64,000 bases of DNA from an uncultured Planctomycetales bacterium (GCA_903926465.1 CAIYJE010000145.1:109944-173943), one strand, 5' to 3'; positions 9,580-18,327 are shown, numbered from the stretch's first letter. The notes: a model not told the origin generated them from the sequence alone. Translations and numbers: made by a program.

Positions 9580-9951
9580 GGACGATGACCTCTGTTTTAT
9601 TGGAAAATGAAACCAAGATAAACGTTTGAGTTTGGGGCTTGGCTTTGGCCTGTTTTGACGTATGCCCCTGAATGTTAACGCTATCGCAATCCAGAGAGTC
9701 TCAGTTTGTCCTGGAAAAACGGTTTTTACGAATCCTTCAGGAAGGTATATGTGTGTTTGTGGGTTTCAAGGATTCCAGAATGCTGCAGGTGAACAGGGGT
9801 TTTTCATCGCCGGTTTGCATCAAGTTTCAAGCAATGAGATTGAGGCAAACCAACCTGCGAGCGGTCTTGCCGCGGACCATTTTTCCGAGAGGTCGATCTC
9901 AAGCGATCTGGGCCAGCTTATTGATGTGAGCTTGGCCTTGGATCAAGCCAT
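9580..9951. other. Intergenic region without a supported gene
   Basis: About 370 bp between the metallophosphoesterase start and the DtxR-family 3' end. It is less G+C-rich than the rest of the window. Open frames of 85-113 codons on the plus strand have no recognisable domain or ribosome-binding site. I see no RNA gene or repeat; it must hold the promoter of the metallophosphoesterase. Confidence 0.45.
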
Positions 9952-10632
9952 TCAACGGGCCTCGCCGAGAGGCGTCACCAGTAATTTGCTGGCGGTTTCG
10001 TGACCAAGGGCCACGGATTTGGTGCCTACCTGAACGATGATGGCGCCCGACTCAGGCCGGTTTTCCAGGAGCAGCCCTTCGACCCCCAGGTCCAGGCCGC
10101 ACTCGGAAAGGTAGCGGAGGAAAGCCGGGCCTTGTTCCACCACGCGGGACAGCCGGAATCGCGTGCCGGTTGGGAATTTGGCGAGCGGTTCACCGTGCGT
10201 TTCGGAAAGCGAGCCATCGGCCTGGGGAATGGGGTCGCCGTGCGGGTCAACCGAGGGGTTACCCAGGTACGTGTCAATCCGATCGACCAGTCGGTCTGAG
10301 ACCGCATGCTCCAGGTGCTCGGCTTCCTCATGCACTTCATCCCAAGACATGGCGAGTGTCTGGTTCAGGAAGAGTTCGAGGAGTCTGTGACGGCGTAGAA
10401 CGGCCAGAGCGAGCTTTTCTCCGGCCGTGGTTAGCCTGGCCCCTTCGTACGGGGTGTAGGTGGCTAGCTCGGCTTCAGACAGGGTTTTGAGCATGCCGGT
10501 GACGGTCCCGGGTGAAACCGAGAGGGCCTGGGCCAGTTCCCCGGTTGCCACGCTACGTTGATCGCCCCGGTTCATCCCAATCGAATAGATTGTTTTGACG
10601 TAGTTTTCGACGGTCAAACTCGCCACGAGCAC
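9952..10632 (-). CDS. DtxR/MntR-family metal-dependent transcriptional regulator
   Basis: 226 residues from GTG at 10632. The N-terminal winged helix-turn-helix covers about residues 5-65 (VENYVKTIYSIG, VATGELAQALSVSPGTVTGMLKTL, ARLTTAGEKLAL), and the dimerisation/metal domain follows with RRHRLLELFLNQTLAMSWDEVHEEAEHLEHAVSDRL, containing the conserved E and H metal ligands. The last 75 residues resemble the FeoA/SH3-like third domain. Such proteins repress iron or manganese uptake genes when loaded with metal. No metal transporter is adjacent, so its regulon is elsewhere. The RlmI-like gene lies upstream on the same strand, separated by a hairpin. Confidence 0.88.
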   Translation of the reverse strand: MLVASLTVENYVKTIYSIGMNRGDQRSVATGELAQALSVSPGTVTGMLKTLSEAELATYTPYEGARLTTAGEKLALAVLRRHRLLELFLNQTLAMSWDEVHEEAEHLEHAVSDRLVDRIDTYLGNPSVDPHGDPIPQADGSLSETHGEPLAKFPTGTRFRLSRVVEQGPAFLRYLSECGLDLGVEGLLLENRPESGAIIVQVGTKSVALGHETASKLLVTPLGEAR

Positions 10633-10747
10633 TCATCTCCACGGTTGAATTGGTGGCCTCGGATCTCTCGCTGGGTTGGAAACCAGAGAAACCTGGGTCG
10701 TTCGGGAATTCGGAGTGGTGCCCGAAGTTTGCTGGTGGGCCGCCAGT

Positions 10748-10776
10748 CAAAGATTCCGACCCACCTTGCGGTGGGT
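10748..10776 (-). terminator. Hairpin between the methyltransferase and the DtxR-family gene
   Basis: ACCCACC (10759-10765) pairs with GGTGGGT (10770-10776) around a TTGC loop, read as GCAA on the minus strand. It lies 14 bp past the methyltransferase stop and is followed on that strand by CGGAATCTTTG, a weak T-tract. It is a plausible terminator or attenuating hairpin between the two genes. Confidence 0.4.
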
Positions 10777-10789
10777 GCGGAAGTGTCGG

Positions 10790-12301
10790 TCAGGAATCTT
10801 CAGAATCGTCGTACTCTTGGTCTTCCTGGTCTTCGTTGTCATCTGGGGTTTGCGAGCCGGAGTCGGCGTGCGCTGGGTTGATTCGATCTCCAACCTCAAG
10901 CCAGACGGCTTTCAGGTAGGAGGTTTCTGGCACATCGAGTCCCACCGGGTGATCGGGAGATGCTCCGGTGATGGCCAGAATTCGGGCCGTCCGGCCGGCG
11001 GTGCGAGCGGCAGCCCGCAAGATGCCAATGAATTCTTCGGGAGAAAGAAGCCCTGAGCATGAACAGGTCAGCAGAATGCCTCCCGGTTCCACGAGCTGGA
11101 AGGCCAGCACGTTCAGGTCAAAATACTTCCGTTTCCCAGGCGACATCTCATCACGATTGGGAATGAGCTTGGAGGGGTCAAGTACGACCACGCCAAACGA
11201 TTTTCCGTTGACTCCCATCTGGCGCATGTAGCCGAAGGCATCGGCATGGACCAGATTGATCCGGGTCTGGTTCAGGTTGGCGTTGTCCTTGGCCTGAGCG
11301 ATCGCCTTCTCGTCAAGATCCACGCAGGTCACGTCTTTGGCATTGCCTCGAAGCTTGGCGTTGAGGCCAAATCCGCCCGTGTACGAGCAGACATCAAGGA
11401 CCAGCCGGTCTGCGCAAAAATCTGCCAGTCGGAGCCGGTTTTCGCGTTGGTCGCAGAAAAAACCAGTCTTGTGGGAGCCTTCGAATTTCACGCGGTAGCG
11501 GACACCGTGCTCATGGATGCTGCGGGCCGATGGTAGCTCTGGGCTATCAATGGGGTCGGCACGCAACCCTTCGGCGGCTGCAATTTCAGGATCCATTCGC
11601 ACGCGGTGGTGGCGGGTGCCGGCCGCGGCGTGAAGGTGCTGAAGAATAGGCCCGATCCGCTGATACATCCCCTGGCTAAAGCACTCAATGGAGAGTGTAT
11701 CGGCATAGCGATCCACGATCAGGCCGGTCAGACCATCTCCCTCGGCATGGATCAGCCGGTAGGCGTCTCCCTGTTTGTCAAGGTTCAACAGTGAGGTGCG
11801 GAGTTTGACCGCGTCGAGCAGCCGTCGTTCCCAGAACGCTTCGTCGGGGACGGTTGAAAGGTCAGAAAGCCGTCTGAGGGCAATCTGGGAGCGTGGGTTC
11901 CAGAGTGCATAACCCAGCGGTTGTTCCTGGTCGCGGTCCACCACTCGAACGATATCGCCCGGTTGGGGGCGATTGGGGCCGAGCGGGCCGGCCACCATCT
12001 TTTTGAAAACAAGCGGGTGCAAGAACGCAGACCGCACCGCGACGGTGGGAATGGTCTCAAGGCTGAGCCCAAGTCCTCGCAGCGGCGCGGGCATGAGAAC
12101 CCTCACCGGCTCAGGCGGCGGTGGTCGGAATCCCAAGGGGGCCGACGGCCGATCCTGACGTGGGCCTGTAGGGCGATCGCCCGGGCCCATTGGCCGATCC
12201 TGGCGTGGTCCAACGGGGCGCTCGCCTGGTCCTGTAGGTCGGTCCTGACGCGGCCCGGCCGGTCGATCTTCGCGTGGCCCAGTGGGTCGATTGACAGACA
12301 T
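10790..12301 (-). CDS. RlmI-like class I SAM-dependent rRNA methyltransferase with repetitive N-terminus
   Basis: 503 residues, about 100 longer than E. coli RlmI. Residues about 1-55 are a low-complexity tail of alternating DRPTGPRQ/GERPVGP-type units. A PUA domain follows (about 80-170: AFLHPLVFKKMV, PGDIVRVVDRDQEQPLGYALWN), then a RlmI-like middle domain and the Rossmann methyltransferase: DVCSYTGGFGLNAK (SAM motif I), VTCVDLDEKAIAQAKDNA, VVLDPSKLIPNR and LLTCSCSGLLSPEEF (a Cys as in m5C enzymes). The C-terminus is strongly acidic (DDNEDQEDQEYDDSEDS). It probably makes 5-methylcytosine in 23S rRNA. The ATG follows the TAA of the upstream small gene directly, so they are co-translated. Confidence 0.85.
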   Translation of the reverse strand: MSVNRPTGPREDRPAGPRQDRPTGPGERPVGPRQDRPMGPGDRPTGPRQDRPSAPLGFRPPPPEPVRVLMPAPLRGLGLSLETIPTVAVRSAFLHPLVFKKMVAGPLGPNRPQPGDIVRVVDRDQEQPLGYALWNPRSQIALRRLSDLSTVPDEAFWERRLLDAVKLRTSLLNLDKQGDAYRLIHAEGDGLTGLIVDRYADTLSIECFSQGMYQRIGPILQHLHAAAGTRHHRVRMDPEIAAAEGLRADPIDSPELPSARSIHEHGVRYRVKFEGSHKTGFFCDQRENRLRLADFCADRLVLDVCSYTGGFGLNAKLRGNAKDVTCVDLDEKAIAQAKDNANLNQTRINLVHADAFGYMRQMGVNGKSFGVVVLDPSKLIPNRDEMSPGKRKYFDLNVLAFQLVEPGGILLTCSCSGLLSPEEFIGILRAAARTAGRTARILAITGASPDHPVGLDVPETSYLKAVWLEVGDRINPAHADSGSQTPDDNEDQEDQEYDDSEDS

Positions 12302-12631
12302 TTACGCCTCTTCGCCATCGAAATCGTCGGAATCAGATTCATCGAGACCGCCGGGACCATTGCGAGACAGCCTTCGGAGGCGGACCAGCAAGGCGGTGGC
12401 ATACCGGCTGACTGCGATCTGTCGGGTCATGACATCTTCGCTGGCGGAAACCAAGGGGATGGCTCCCAACGCCCGATGAGTGGCGAGCAGGCTTTCCCAG
12501 CCCGCCTGCAGGACCGGTTCCGGGCGGAGTGAGCCCTTCCGAACCTGAGTGAGCGCTTGTCTGGCCTTTTTCATCTCGGCCTGAACGCGTTGTAAATTCC
12601 GTAAAATGGTGGCCGAGCTGACTTCTGGCAT
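12302..12631 (-). CDS. Small conserved-looking protein of unknown function
   Basis: 109 residues from ATG at 12631 (MPEVSSATILRNL), with GGAA five bases upstream. A longer in-frame start would run antisense through clpS and is rejected. It is mostly helical and basic in the middle (LQRVQAEMKKARQALTQVRKG, TRQIAVSRYATALLVRLRRLSRN) and ends acidic (DESDSDDFDGEEA). Its TAA abuts the ATG of the RlmI-like gene, so both form an operon divergent from clpS. The helical, basic character would suit a ribosome- or RNA-associated helper, but that is inference only. Confidence 0.65.
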   Translation of the reverse strand: MPEVSSATILRNLQRVQAEMKKARQALTQVRKGSLRPEPVLQAGWESLLATHRALGAIPLVSASEDVMTRQIAVSRYATALLVRLRRLSRNGPGGLDESDSDDFDGEEA

Positions 12632-12769
12632 CAAATGTTCCGGCAACAAGAAAAATTTTGATTCCCGCAAGAAAGATCCTACGAGGTATCTTAGAGGACT
12701 CTGTGCATTTGTCCTAGCCACCCATCCCGGTTGCTGGCCTTTTTCCCGCGTAGGTGAGATCGAAGACTG

Positions 12770-13147
12770 ATGAGCGAGTATGATTCGATGGAGACGTCGG
12801 ACCACGCTCCAAACGTGGCAGTGGCCATTCCGGAGACCGAGACCGATGAGAATACCGAGAATAAAACGAAGCGACAGCCTCCTTACAACGTGATTATTGT
12901 CAACGACGAGGAGCACACCTTCGAATACGTGATTGAGCTTCTGACCAAGGTCTTCCGTCATTCTGCGCGAATGGCCGAAACCTTGACCTGGAAAATTCAT
13001 ACCTCCGGGCGAAGCATTGTGTTCACAACGCACAAGGAATTAGCGGAACTCAAGCGAGAGCAAGTGGTTGCCTACGGCCCAGACCACCGACTTCGGGCCT
13101 CGAAGAGTTCATTGAATTGCTATATCGAACCCGCCCCTGGTAGTTGA
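12770..13147 (+). CDS. clpS: ClpS, adaptor for the ClpAP protease
   Basis: 125 residues with the ClpS core at about 37-122: PYNVIIVNDEEHTFEYVIELLTKVF, the binding-groove region with the Asn-Asp pair that contacts N-degron amino groups, then HTSGRSIVFTTHKELAELKREQV, where ClpS proteins carry the Clp-binding face. The first 36 residues are polar and disordered, the usual flexible ClpS tail, though longer than average. ClpS delivers proteins with destabilising N-termini (Leu, Phe, Tyr, Trp) to ClpAP. The clpA and clpP genes are not in the window. It is transcribed divergently from the small unknown gene at 12302-12631. Confidence 0.9.
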   Translation: MSEYDSMETSDHAPNVAVAIPETETDENTENKTKRQPPYNVIIVNDEEHTFEYVIELLTKVFRHSARMAETLTWKIHTSGRSIVFTTHKELAELKREQVVAYGPDHRLRASKSSLNCYIEPAPGS

Positions 13148-13191
13148 AAGTCTGGGGCTTTCGGTACGTGTGTCCTCAATCCAGGTAGAAC

Positions 13192-13236
13192 TGTGGCCTG
13201 AGTTTGAGAGCAGGAATTTCTCAAATTCAGGCCACA
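13192..13236. terminator. Bidirectional hairpin between clpS and the SDR gene
   Basis: TGTGGCCTGA then TTTGAGA (13192-13209) pairs with TCTCAAA then TCAGGCCACA (13219-13236), an 18-bp stem with one mismatch and a 9-base loop. It lies 45 bp after clpS and also contains the stop codon of the convergent SDR gene (13227-13229). There is no obvious T-run on either side. Confidence 0.6.
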
Positions 13237-14123
13237 GGCTGAGTGCCTTGATCGGTAGCCAATCGTTCATCAGCCAGAGCGGCCGGCAACCCCTGCTCGA
13301 TGGTGGGATACGTGAGCGCGGGGAGAAACAGAGATTTCAGCCGCGCGTTTGAGATCCGGCGCCGGGCCCCCGCTTCCAACGGATCCGAATCGGGAAGAAA
13401 TTGAGGTGCCGGAGCGTCTAGCAACTGAGCGGCCAGTTCATAGTACCGACGCCGAGGACCTGGCTGGTCGTCGGTCACATTCACAAGCTGAAGGCCCGTC
13501 AGATTCGGGGATTTCAAAGCAGCCACCACAGCGGCCGCCGCATCGTCGATATGAACCAGGTTAAGCCAGGCGTCTGGGTTGGTGGCAATTGGCTCGCCAC
13601 GGAGCAGCGAATCTCGCCTGATGATCCGTCCGGGGCCATAGAGCCCAGAGAGGCGCAAAATCACGCAGGCCTGGAATCGGTGGGCCTGTTCGGTAATCAC
13701 CGATTCCGCTTCCAGGCAAACGCGGCCGGCCTCTGTGGCTGGGTCTGGCGGTGTTTCTTCGGTCACGTCCTGGGGGTTTGCCAGGCCGTACACGCTGGTT
13801 GACGAGGTCGACACAACCCACCTCACGGAAGTGGGTAACGCCTTGAGCAGGTTCCGCAGGCCTTGAACCGAGACCGCCTGACGCGAGTGGCCAGATCGGC
13901 GGTCGTAGGCCACGCAATGGACGACCGCGTCTACCGCTGGTAAGTCTTCCAGCGAATGGGGGTCAAGCAGGTCGACGACCAAGGTTTGAACCTGGAGCGT
14001 CTGGCTGAGAGTTCGCGCTTTTTCCTGGCTGCGGGTGGTGGCGAAGACCGTATGTCCTTGGCTGACCAGCGATCTGGCGACAACCGAGCCCAGGTAGCCG
14101 CAACCGACGATGAGGACTTGCAT
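13227..14123 (-). CDS. SDR-family NAD(P)-dependent epimerase/reductase (YeeZ-like)
   Basis: 298 residues. The extended-SDR nucleotide motif is VLIVGCGYLGSVVARSL (GxGxLG type), followed by VDAVVHCVAYDRR, WVVSTSSTSVYG and a downstream ILRLSGLYGPGR. The catalytic YxxxK is not evident: after SVYG the chain continues with a CLEAES region, as in the atypical YeeZ/YbjT group. The cofactor site is therefore well supported while the catalytic role is not. The substrate is unknown. The 3' end lies inside the hairpin shared with clpS. Confidence 0.8.
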   Translation of the reverse strand: MQVLIVGCGYLGSVVARSLVSQGHTVFATTRSQEKARTLSQTLQVQTLVVDLLDPHSLEDLPAVDAVVHCVAYDRRSGHSRQAVSVQGLRNLLKALPTSVRWVVSTSSTSVYGLANPQDVTEETPPDPATEAGRVCLEAESVITEQAHRFQACVILRLSGLYGPGRIIRRDSLLRGEPIATNPDAWLNLVHIDDAAAAVVAALKSPNLTGLQLVNVTDDQPGPRRRYYELAAQLLDAPAPQFLPDSDPLEAGARRRISNARLKSLFLPALTYPTIEQGLPAALADERLATDQGTQPVA

Positions 14124-14209
14124 GGTCTGGGGTCGACCTCGGGAAAATAGTTATTCCGCTGCTGATTGTGGTCTAGCGTCTGCTTGTACCGACCTGCCGG
14201 GCTGAGAGC

Positions 14210-14686
14210 TTACTGGTCTTCCAGCGGCTGGATGGGGGCTTCTTGCTCAGGGCATCCGGCTTCAATGTAGTGCTGAAGCAGGATCTGAGCGGCCAGCATA
14301 TCCCGTTTGGAGCGATGGGCGCGGGGGCTCAAACCGGCCTCACGCAGCAATTCGTCGGCATCTTTGCTGGTGTAGCGCTCGTCATGAAACAGGACATGGC
14401 ATCCGCAAACCTCGGCCAGTTTCCGTCCCCAGGCGCGGGCTTCGATTGAGAGTTCGCTCGCTCCGCCGCCTGTGTGAACGGGCAAGCCGACCACAATCCG
14501 TTCAATCCGTTCTTCGACGACGAGATCACGGTAGTGGTGCAGGTCGCGCTGGTGATCACGTCGTTCGTAAACTTCCAGGGGGCTGGCGAGTGTACGGTCG
14601 GGGTCGCTGATCGCCGAGCCAATGCGGCGTCGGCCGTAGTCAATGGCCAGGATTCGGGAAGGTCCCGAACGACGAGGGACTGCCAT
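14210..14686 (-). CDS. ruvX: RuvX (YqgF) RNase H-fold nuclease
   Basis: 158 residues, typical for the family (about 140-160). It begins ILAIDYGRRRIGSAISD, with the first catalytic Asp in DYG, then RIVVGLPVHTGG (VGLP motif), HDERYTSKDAD (the DER.T motif with the second acidic residue) and ends KRDMLAAQILLQHYIE, carrying the last catalytic Asp. The YqgF family is annotated as a putative Holliday-junction resolvase and acts in 16S pre-rRNA 5' processing in E. coli. Its ATG shares one base with the stop of the mannose-1-phosphate guanylyltransferase gene (TGATG), so the pair is co-translated. Confidence 0.92.
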   Translation of the reverse strand: MAVPRRSGPSRILAIDYGRRRIGSAISDPDRTLASPLEVYERRDHQRDLHHYRDLVVEERIERIVVGLPVHTGGGASELSIEARAWGRKLAEVCGCHVLFHDERYTSKDADELLREAGLSPRAHRSKRDMLAAQILLQHYIEAGCPEQEAPIQPLEDQ

Positions 14687-15765
14687 CAGGTGTACTCACC
14701 AAATCCATCCTGACCGAGCCCTTCAACCAGCATCTTAAGGCGATCGAGTTGATCCCGTTTGGCGATCAGGGTTGCGCCACCAGACTGAATCACGACCAGG
14801 TCTTCTACGCCAATCGCGGCAATCAGCCGTCCATCATCGGAAATGACCACGCTGTCACGGGTCTCGATCAGCCGAACCGGGCCTTCGGTGACGTTATTGT
14901 GGGGGTCAACCGGCATCAGAGCCGCGAGCGACCGCCAGTCTCCCACGTCGCTCCATTCATAACCGACGTCGAGAACCACCACGTTTTCGGCCTTTTCCAT
15001 GACGGCCTTGTCGATCGGAATCCTCTCCATCCGAGGATATTCGAGGTTCAGAACCTCTTCAGCCTCCGGGGTACCGGCGGCGGCAGCCACGCGGTCGATG
15101 GCGGCAGCCAGGCCAGGCCTGTGGTTCCGGAGTGCATCCAGGATGGCCTGTGCCTTCCAGACGAACACGCCGGAATTCCAGGAAAATCCCCCTTGGGCAA
15201 CGAATTGTTCGGCCGTAGGCCGGTCAGGCTTTTCACGGAACTGAATCACTCGCCGGACGCCGATTCCGTCACGGGTTTCGAGCATGTCACCGGCCTCAAT
15301 GTAGCCGTAGCCCGTTTCCGCGCGAGTGGGCCGGACCCCCATGGTGACAAAGCAGGTGGGGTCATCTTCCACGATCGAGGCCGCCACACGGACCGTTTTG
15401 CGGAACGCTTCGGCGGGTTGAACCACATGATCGGCCGCCAGCACAACCAGCGTTGCATCCGGGTCGGTCCTGGCAATCAACGCGGCCGCCAGTCCGACGC
15501 AGGCGGCGGTGTCTCTGGGGCATGGCTCGGCCACAATATTTCGGGCGGGTACGCCGGGAAGCTGGGCACTGGAAGCTACGGCCTGGTCGGCACCGGTGAC
15601 CACAAGGACACGATCAGCCGGAACGAGTGGAGCGATCCGATCCACGGTTTGCTGGAGCATGGTCCGATCGCCAAACAGGCGGAGCAGTTGTTTGGGGCGG
15701 CTGCGCCGGCTTTTGGGCCAGAAACGAGTACCGCTACCGCCTGCCATCACCACTGCATGTAACAT
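14686..15765 (-). CDS. Mannose-1-phosphate guanylyltransferase
   Basis: 359 residues from ATG at 15765 (LHAVVMAGGSGTRFWP), where the signature GGxGTRxWP begins directly; an upstream start at 15804 would only add residues of no clear role. The nucleotidyltransferase fold shows SRRSRPKQ (the PKQ substrate Lys), VVLAADHVV, GYGYIEAGD, FREKPD and the NSGVFVW motif, all typical of GDP-mannose pyrophosphorylases of the single-domain ManC type. It would turn mannose-1-P and GTP into GDP-mannose for glycans. It precedes ruvX on the minus strand and follows the UDP-sugar pyrophosphorylase gene at a distance of 78 bp. Confidence 0.9.
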   Translation of the reverse strand: MLHAVVMAGGSGTRFWPKSRRSRPKQLLRLFGDRTMLQQTVDRIAPLVPADRVLVVTGADQAVASSAQLPGVPARNIVAEPCPRDTAACVGLAAALIARTDPDATLVVLAADHVVQPAEAFRKTVRVAASIVEDDPTCFVTMGVRPTRAETGYGYIEAGDMLETRDGIGVRRVIQFREKPDRPTAEQFVAQGGFSWNSGVFVWKAQAILDALRNHRPGLAAAIDRVAAAAGTPEAEEVLNLEYPRMERIPIDKAVMEKAENVVVLDVGYEWSDVGDWRSLAALMPVDPHNNVTEGPVRLIETRDSVVISDDGRLIAAIGVEDLVVIQSGGATLIAKRDQLDRLKMLVEGLGQDGFGEYT

Positions 15766-15843
15766 CGAATCAAGCCTCGATTGTCCGGAATTGACCAGGA
15801 CCATGACTCATGAAGTTTTTTGCGTTCAGACAATCTAACACCG

Positions 15844-17265
15844 TCATCGCAGGTGAAGAGGTTGCTCCACCACAAGCCCGGCGGGGAGTTTGGATCTGAG
15901 TTCAGCACCATCCAGGGCGAACAGAGGGCTGATCTCGATTCCGAAGGGAACGGTGCCATCGGATCGCCGCACGACCCGGGCCCCGGCGGCTTCGAGCCAG
16001 CCGGCAAACAGGTCACTCATGCGCTGGCGGACTGAAGCGGGGGAGTCTGCTCCGGTGGCATTCTTGAGTGGTTCGAACTCCAGGATGCGATCGGTTTCTA
16101 CCACGGCATAACGTTCAGCCAGCGGCAGGGCATCAAAAATGAATCGCTCAAATTTGACGGCGTTGGGTTCGGTCGGTTCAATCCGTTGACCGTCTTGGTT
16201 CAGATACGGCACCTTTTTGAAAGCCCGGTGAAACGGTAGCTGCGATTGTTGAACGACCCGCTCGATGAAGCTTCGTTCAAAAATATGGATGGCGATGCTG
16301 CCGGCCCAAAGCTGAAGGCTTCCTTCCGGTTCTCGAAGTTCCGCCAGCGCGGGCGGGAGGTCGGAATATTCGATGACCTGGGGCCGGCCGTCAACCTCCA
16401 CGACCACGCCCACCTTTTCGTCGGGCTTGAGTTTTTCAACCACCTTGAAAGAGACTTCGGCACTGGCCTCGCGGTGGAGCCCCAGGAACGTTGGGTCCGC
16501 AATCCGTACCATCGGGTTATCGACCTGAAAATAGAACAGCGTTTGAACGCCAAGTTCTTTCATTTCCTCCAGGCAACTGAGTCCACCGTCAACGCCCGGC
16601 TGCGCCAGTGCGGTCAGGGTGCCGCCGTGTCCGTCGGGGCTCATGGCCACTCGGCCAGGGCCATCGAGCAAGATTTTGCCCGTTTCACGGTCCACCGCAG
16701 GCATTCGGCCTTGGACAAAAAGCCGCAGGTGGCTCAGCCCAAAGCGATTGTTTGACTCAAAAAATAGCTCGGTCTCGGCGTGGTTTTCCGGGCTCGTCAT
16801 CACATACAGAGGTATGGTCTTGCCGTACCGACGGCTGAGCGCCAGCACTTTCTCTGCATGGATCTGGAACAGGCTTGAAGCGGAGACCGGGCCAATGGGA
16901 TAGGTTCCCTTGGGGCCGTTGAAACCCAGACGTGTGCCCTGCCCGCCTGCCACCATGACCACGGCGGCTTGGCCTTCGGCCAGAATTGCTTCTCCCACTT
17001 CGCTGGCAAGCCGGTGGGCCACCCGCTCGCGATCGGTCCTGGGAAGGCGGCTCACCTCGACCGGTCGGACCGAGTCAATCGAATCTATGGCCGGATCCGC
17101 AAAGACCAGCGTTTCTTTGAGCTGATCCACGAGATGGAAATCAATGGCTCGCAATTCCGCTTCAAAACTGCGTTGTGTGGCGAGATCGAGTTTATCCCAG
17201 TGGTCGAGCAATTCGGTCTGCCCATGACGCTCGAGTCGTTCAACAAGATCCGGGGCGGGCGGCAT
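15844..17265 (-). CDS. UDP-sugar pyrophosphorylase (UDPGP type 1 family)
   Basis: 473 residues. The signature GGQGTRLGFNGPKGTYPIGP at about residue 107 matches the UDPGP family (UDP-N-acetylglucosamine/galactosamine and UTP-glucose-1-P uridylyltransferases). Further family landmarks are YVMTSPENHAETELFF, LLDGPGRVAMSPDGHGGTL (the uracil/sugar loop), YFQVDNPMVRIADP and PNAVKFERFIFDALPLAE, the last being closest to eukaryotic-type UAP1 enzymes. It would make UDP-GlcNAc or UDP-Glc/GalNAc for cell-surface glycans. The sugar specificity cannot be fixed from the sequence alone, but the FERFIFD region favours N-acetylhexosamine. Confidence 0.88.
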   Translation of the reverse strand: MPPAPDLVERLERHGQTELLDHWDKLDLATQRSFEAELRAIDFHLVDQLKETLVFADPAIDSIDSVRPVEVSRLPRTDRERVAHRLASEVGEAILAEGQAAVVMVAGGQGTRLGFNGPKGTYPIGPVSASSLFQIHAEKVLALSRRYGKTIPLYVMTSPENHAETELFFESNNRFGLSHLRLFVQGRMPAVDRETGKILLDGPGRVAMSPDGHGGTLTALAQPGVDGGLSCLEEMKELGVQTLFYFQVDNPMVRIADPTFLGLHREASAEVSFKVVEKLKPDEKVGVVVEVDGRPQVIEYSDLPPALAELREPEGSLQLWAGSIAIHIFERSFIERVVQQSQLPFHRAFKKVPYLNQDGQRIEPTEPNAVKFERFIFDALPLAERYAVVETDRILEFEPLKNATGADSPASVRQRMSDLFAGWLEAAGARVVRRSDGTVPFGIEISPLFALDGAELRSKLPAGLVVEQPLHLR

Positions 17266-17308
17266 TCCAGGCAGACTCCAACATTCAGCTTTGAAGGCAA
17301 AGAAGAGC

Positions 17309-18172
17309 CTAAAACTCCAGTGTTAAACCATCGTAGGCCAATCGTACTCCCGGGGGCAAGACGCTCTCGGTAACGTTGTGATCGAATTGGTGAGAGAGGT
17401 GGGTAAAGTAGGTTCGTTCTGGCCTGAGTCGCTTCACCACCTCAAGCGCTTGCTCAAGATTGAAATGGGTGGGATGGGGTTCATGCCTCAATGCATCCAG
17501 CACCAGTACTTTCAAGCCTTCCAAAAGCGGCCAGCTCTCGTCTGGAATTTTTGATACATCTGTACAGTACGCAAGGTTTCCAACGCGGAATCCAAGCACC
17601 TGAAATCGCCCGTGTTCGAGCCGGATCGGGAGGATGGTTTGCCCCAGAAGTGAGAAGGTCTGACCGGGTCCAATCCGGTAGAACTCAAGTTGAGGCAGAC
17701 CGCCTGGAGGAAATCTGTGCGACGACTCCTGGAAGGCGTAGGAGAAAACGCGCCGGATATCGGTTTCGACGGCTTCTTCGCAATAGACAGGAACCGGTTT
17801 GCCGAGCAGTTTTGGGAACGGTCGAGCATCGTCGAGGCCGTAGAGATGATCCACGTGGGAATGGGTATAGGCGATGGCCTGGACGAAGCCAACACGTTCT
17901 CTGAGAAGTTGGAGCCGCATCTCGGGGGTGGTGTCGATGAGCAGATCTCCGTCAGGAAATCTGAGCAGGACGCTGGGTCTGGTGCGCTGATTCTTGGGGT
18001 CGGTGGAACAGCAAACCTCGCAGTTGCAGCCTAGCATGGGAACCCCGGAAGAGGTGCCGGTTCCCAGAAACACAAGTTTTCGTTGGCCTGTCAGAGAGCC
18101 TTCGAACAAGGGCCTGAACTCCATGAGAAGCGTAGGCAACAGGGCATCGTTGCCTTGGGATGAGTTCACCAT
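17309..18172 (-). CDS. PhnP-like metallo-beta-lactamase-fold hydrolase
   Basis: 287 residues; a second ATG at 18124 (EFRPLFEGS) is an alternative start. It opens LVFLGTGTSSGVPMLGC then CEVCCS, the Cys-rich loop seen in PhnP-type enzymes. The metal site is THSHVDHLYGLDDARPF (HxHxDH), with YCTDVSKIP, and LDALRHEPHPTHFNLEQAL plus TYFTHLSHQFDH for the later ligands. PhnP is a cyclic phosphodiesterase of the phosphonate pathway; no phn genes are near, so a general cyclic nucleotide or phosphodiester substrate is equally likely. It lies 43 bp upstream of the UDP-sugar pyrophosphorylase gene on the same strand. Confidence 0.85.
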   Translation of the reverse strand: MVNSSQGNDALLPTLLMEFRPLFEGSLTGQRKLVFLGTGTSSGVPMLGCNCEVCCSTDPKNQRTRPSVLLRFPDGDLLIDTTPEMRLQLLRERVGFVQAIAYTHSHVDHLYGLDDARPFPKLLGKPVPVYCEEAVETDIRRVFSYAFQESSHRFPPGGLPQLEFYRIGPGQTFSLLGQTILPIRLEHGRFQVLGFRVGNLAYCTDVSKIPDESWPLLEGLKVLVLDALRHEPHPTHFNLEQALEVVKRLRPERTYFTHLSHQFDHNVTESVLPPGVRLAYDGLTLEF

Positions 18173-18327
18173 GATACCGGGCCACCAATATTAAACGCCA
18201 AGGGGGAAGATGTGGACGTTTTTTTGGCGAGTGGGAGTGCTTTATCCTGTGAGGTTAAACGAGAATCGGCTGTGAATCTGTCCAATTCCCTGGTGGAGGG
18301 GTTGGTTTGGGCGCAGGCCGGCTCGGA

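Noticed and set aside
9662..10003. 113-codon plus-strand open frame
   Set aside because: No domain or ribosome-binding site, and it overlaps the end of the DtxR-family gene.
12302..13033. Long open frame extending the small unknown gene upstream
   Set aside because: The extension runs antisense through clpS. Start set at ATG 12631.
14749..15762. 337-codon plus-strand open frame opposite the mannose-1-P guanylyltransferase
   Set aside because: No motif; the minus-strand protein has the complete family signature.
16060..16085. tRNA T-loop-like GGTTCGAACTCC
   Set aside because: Lies inside the UDP-sugar pyrophosphorylase coding sequence; no acceptor or anticodon stems fit around it.
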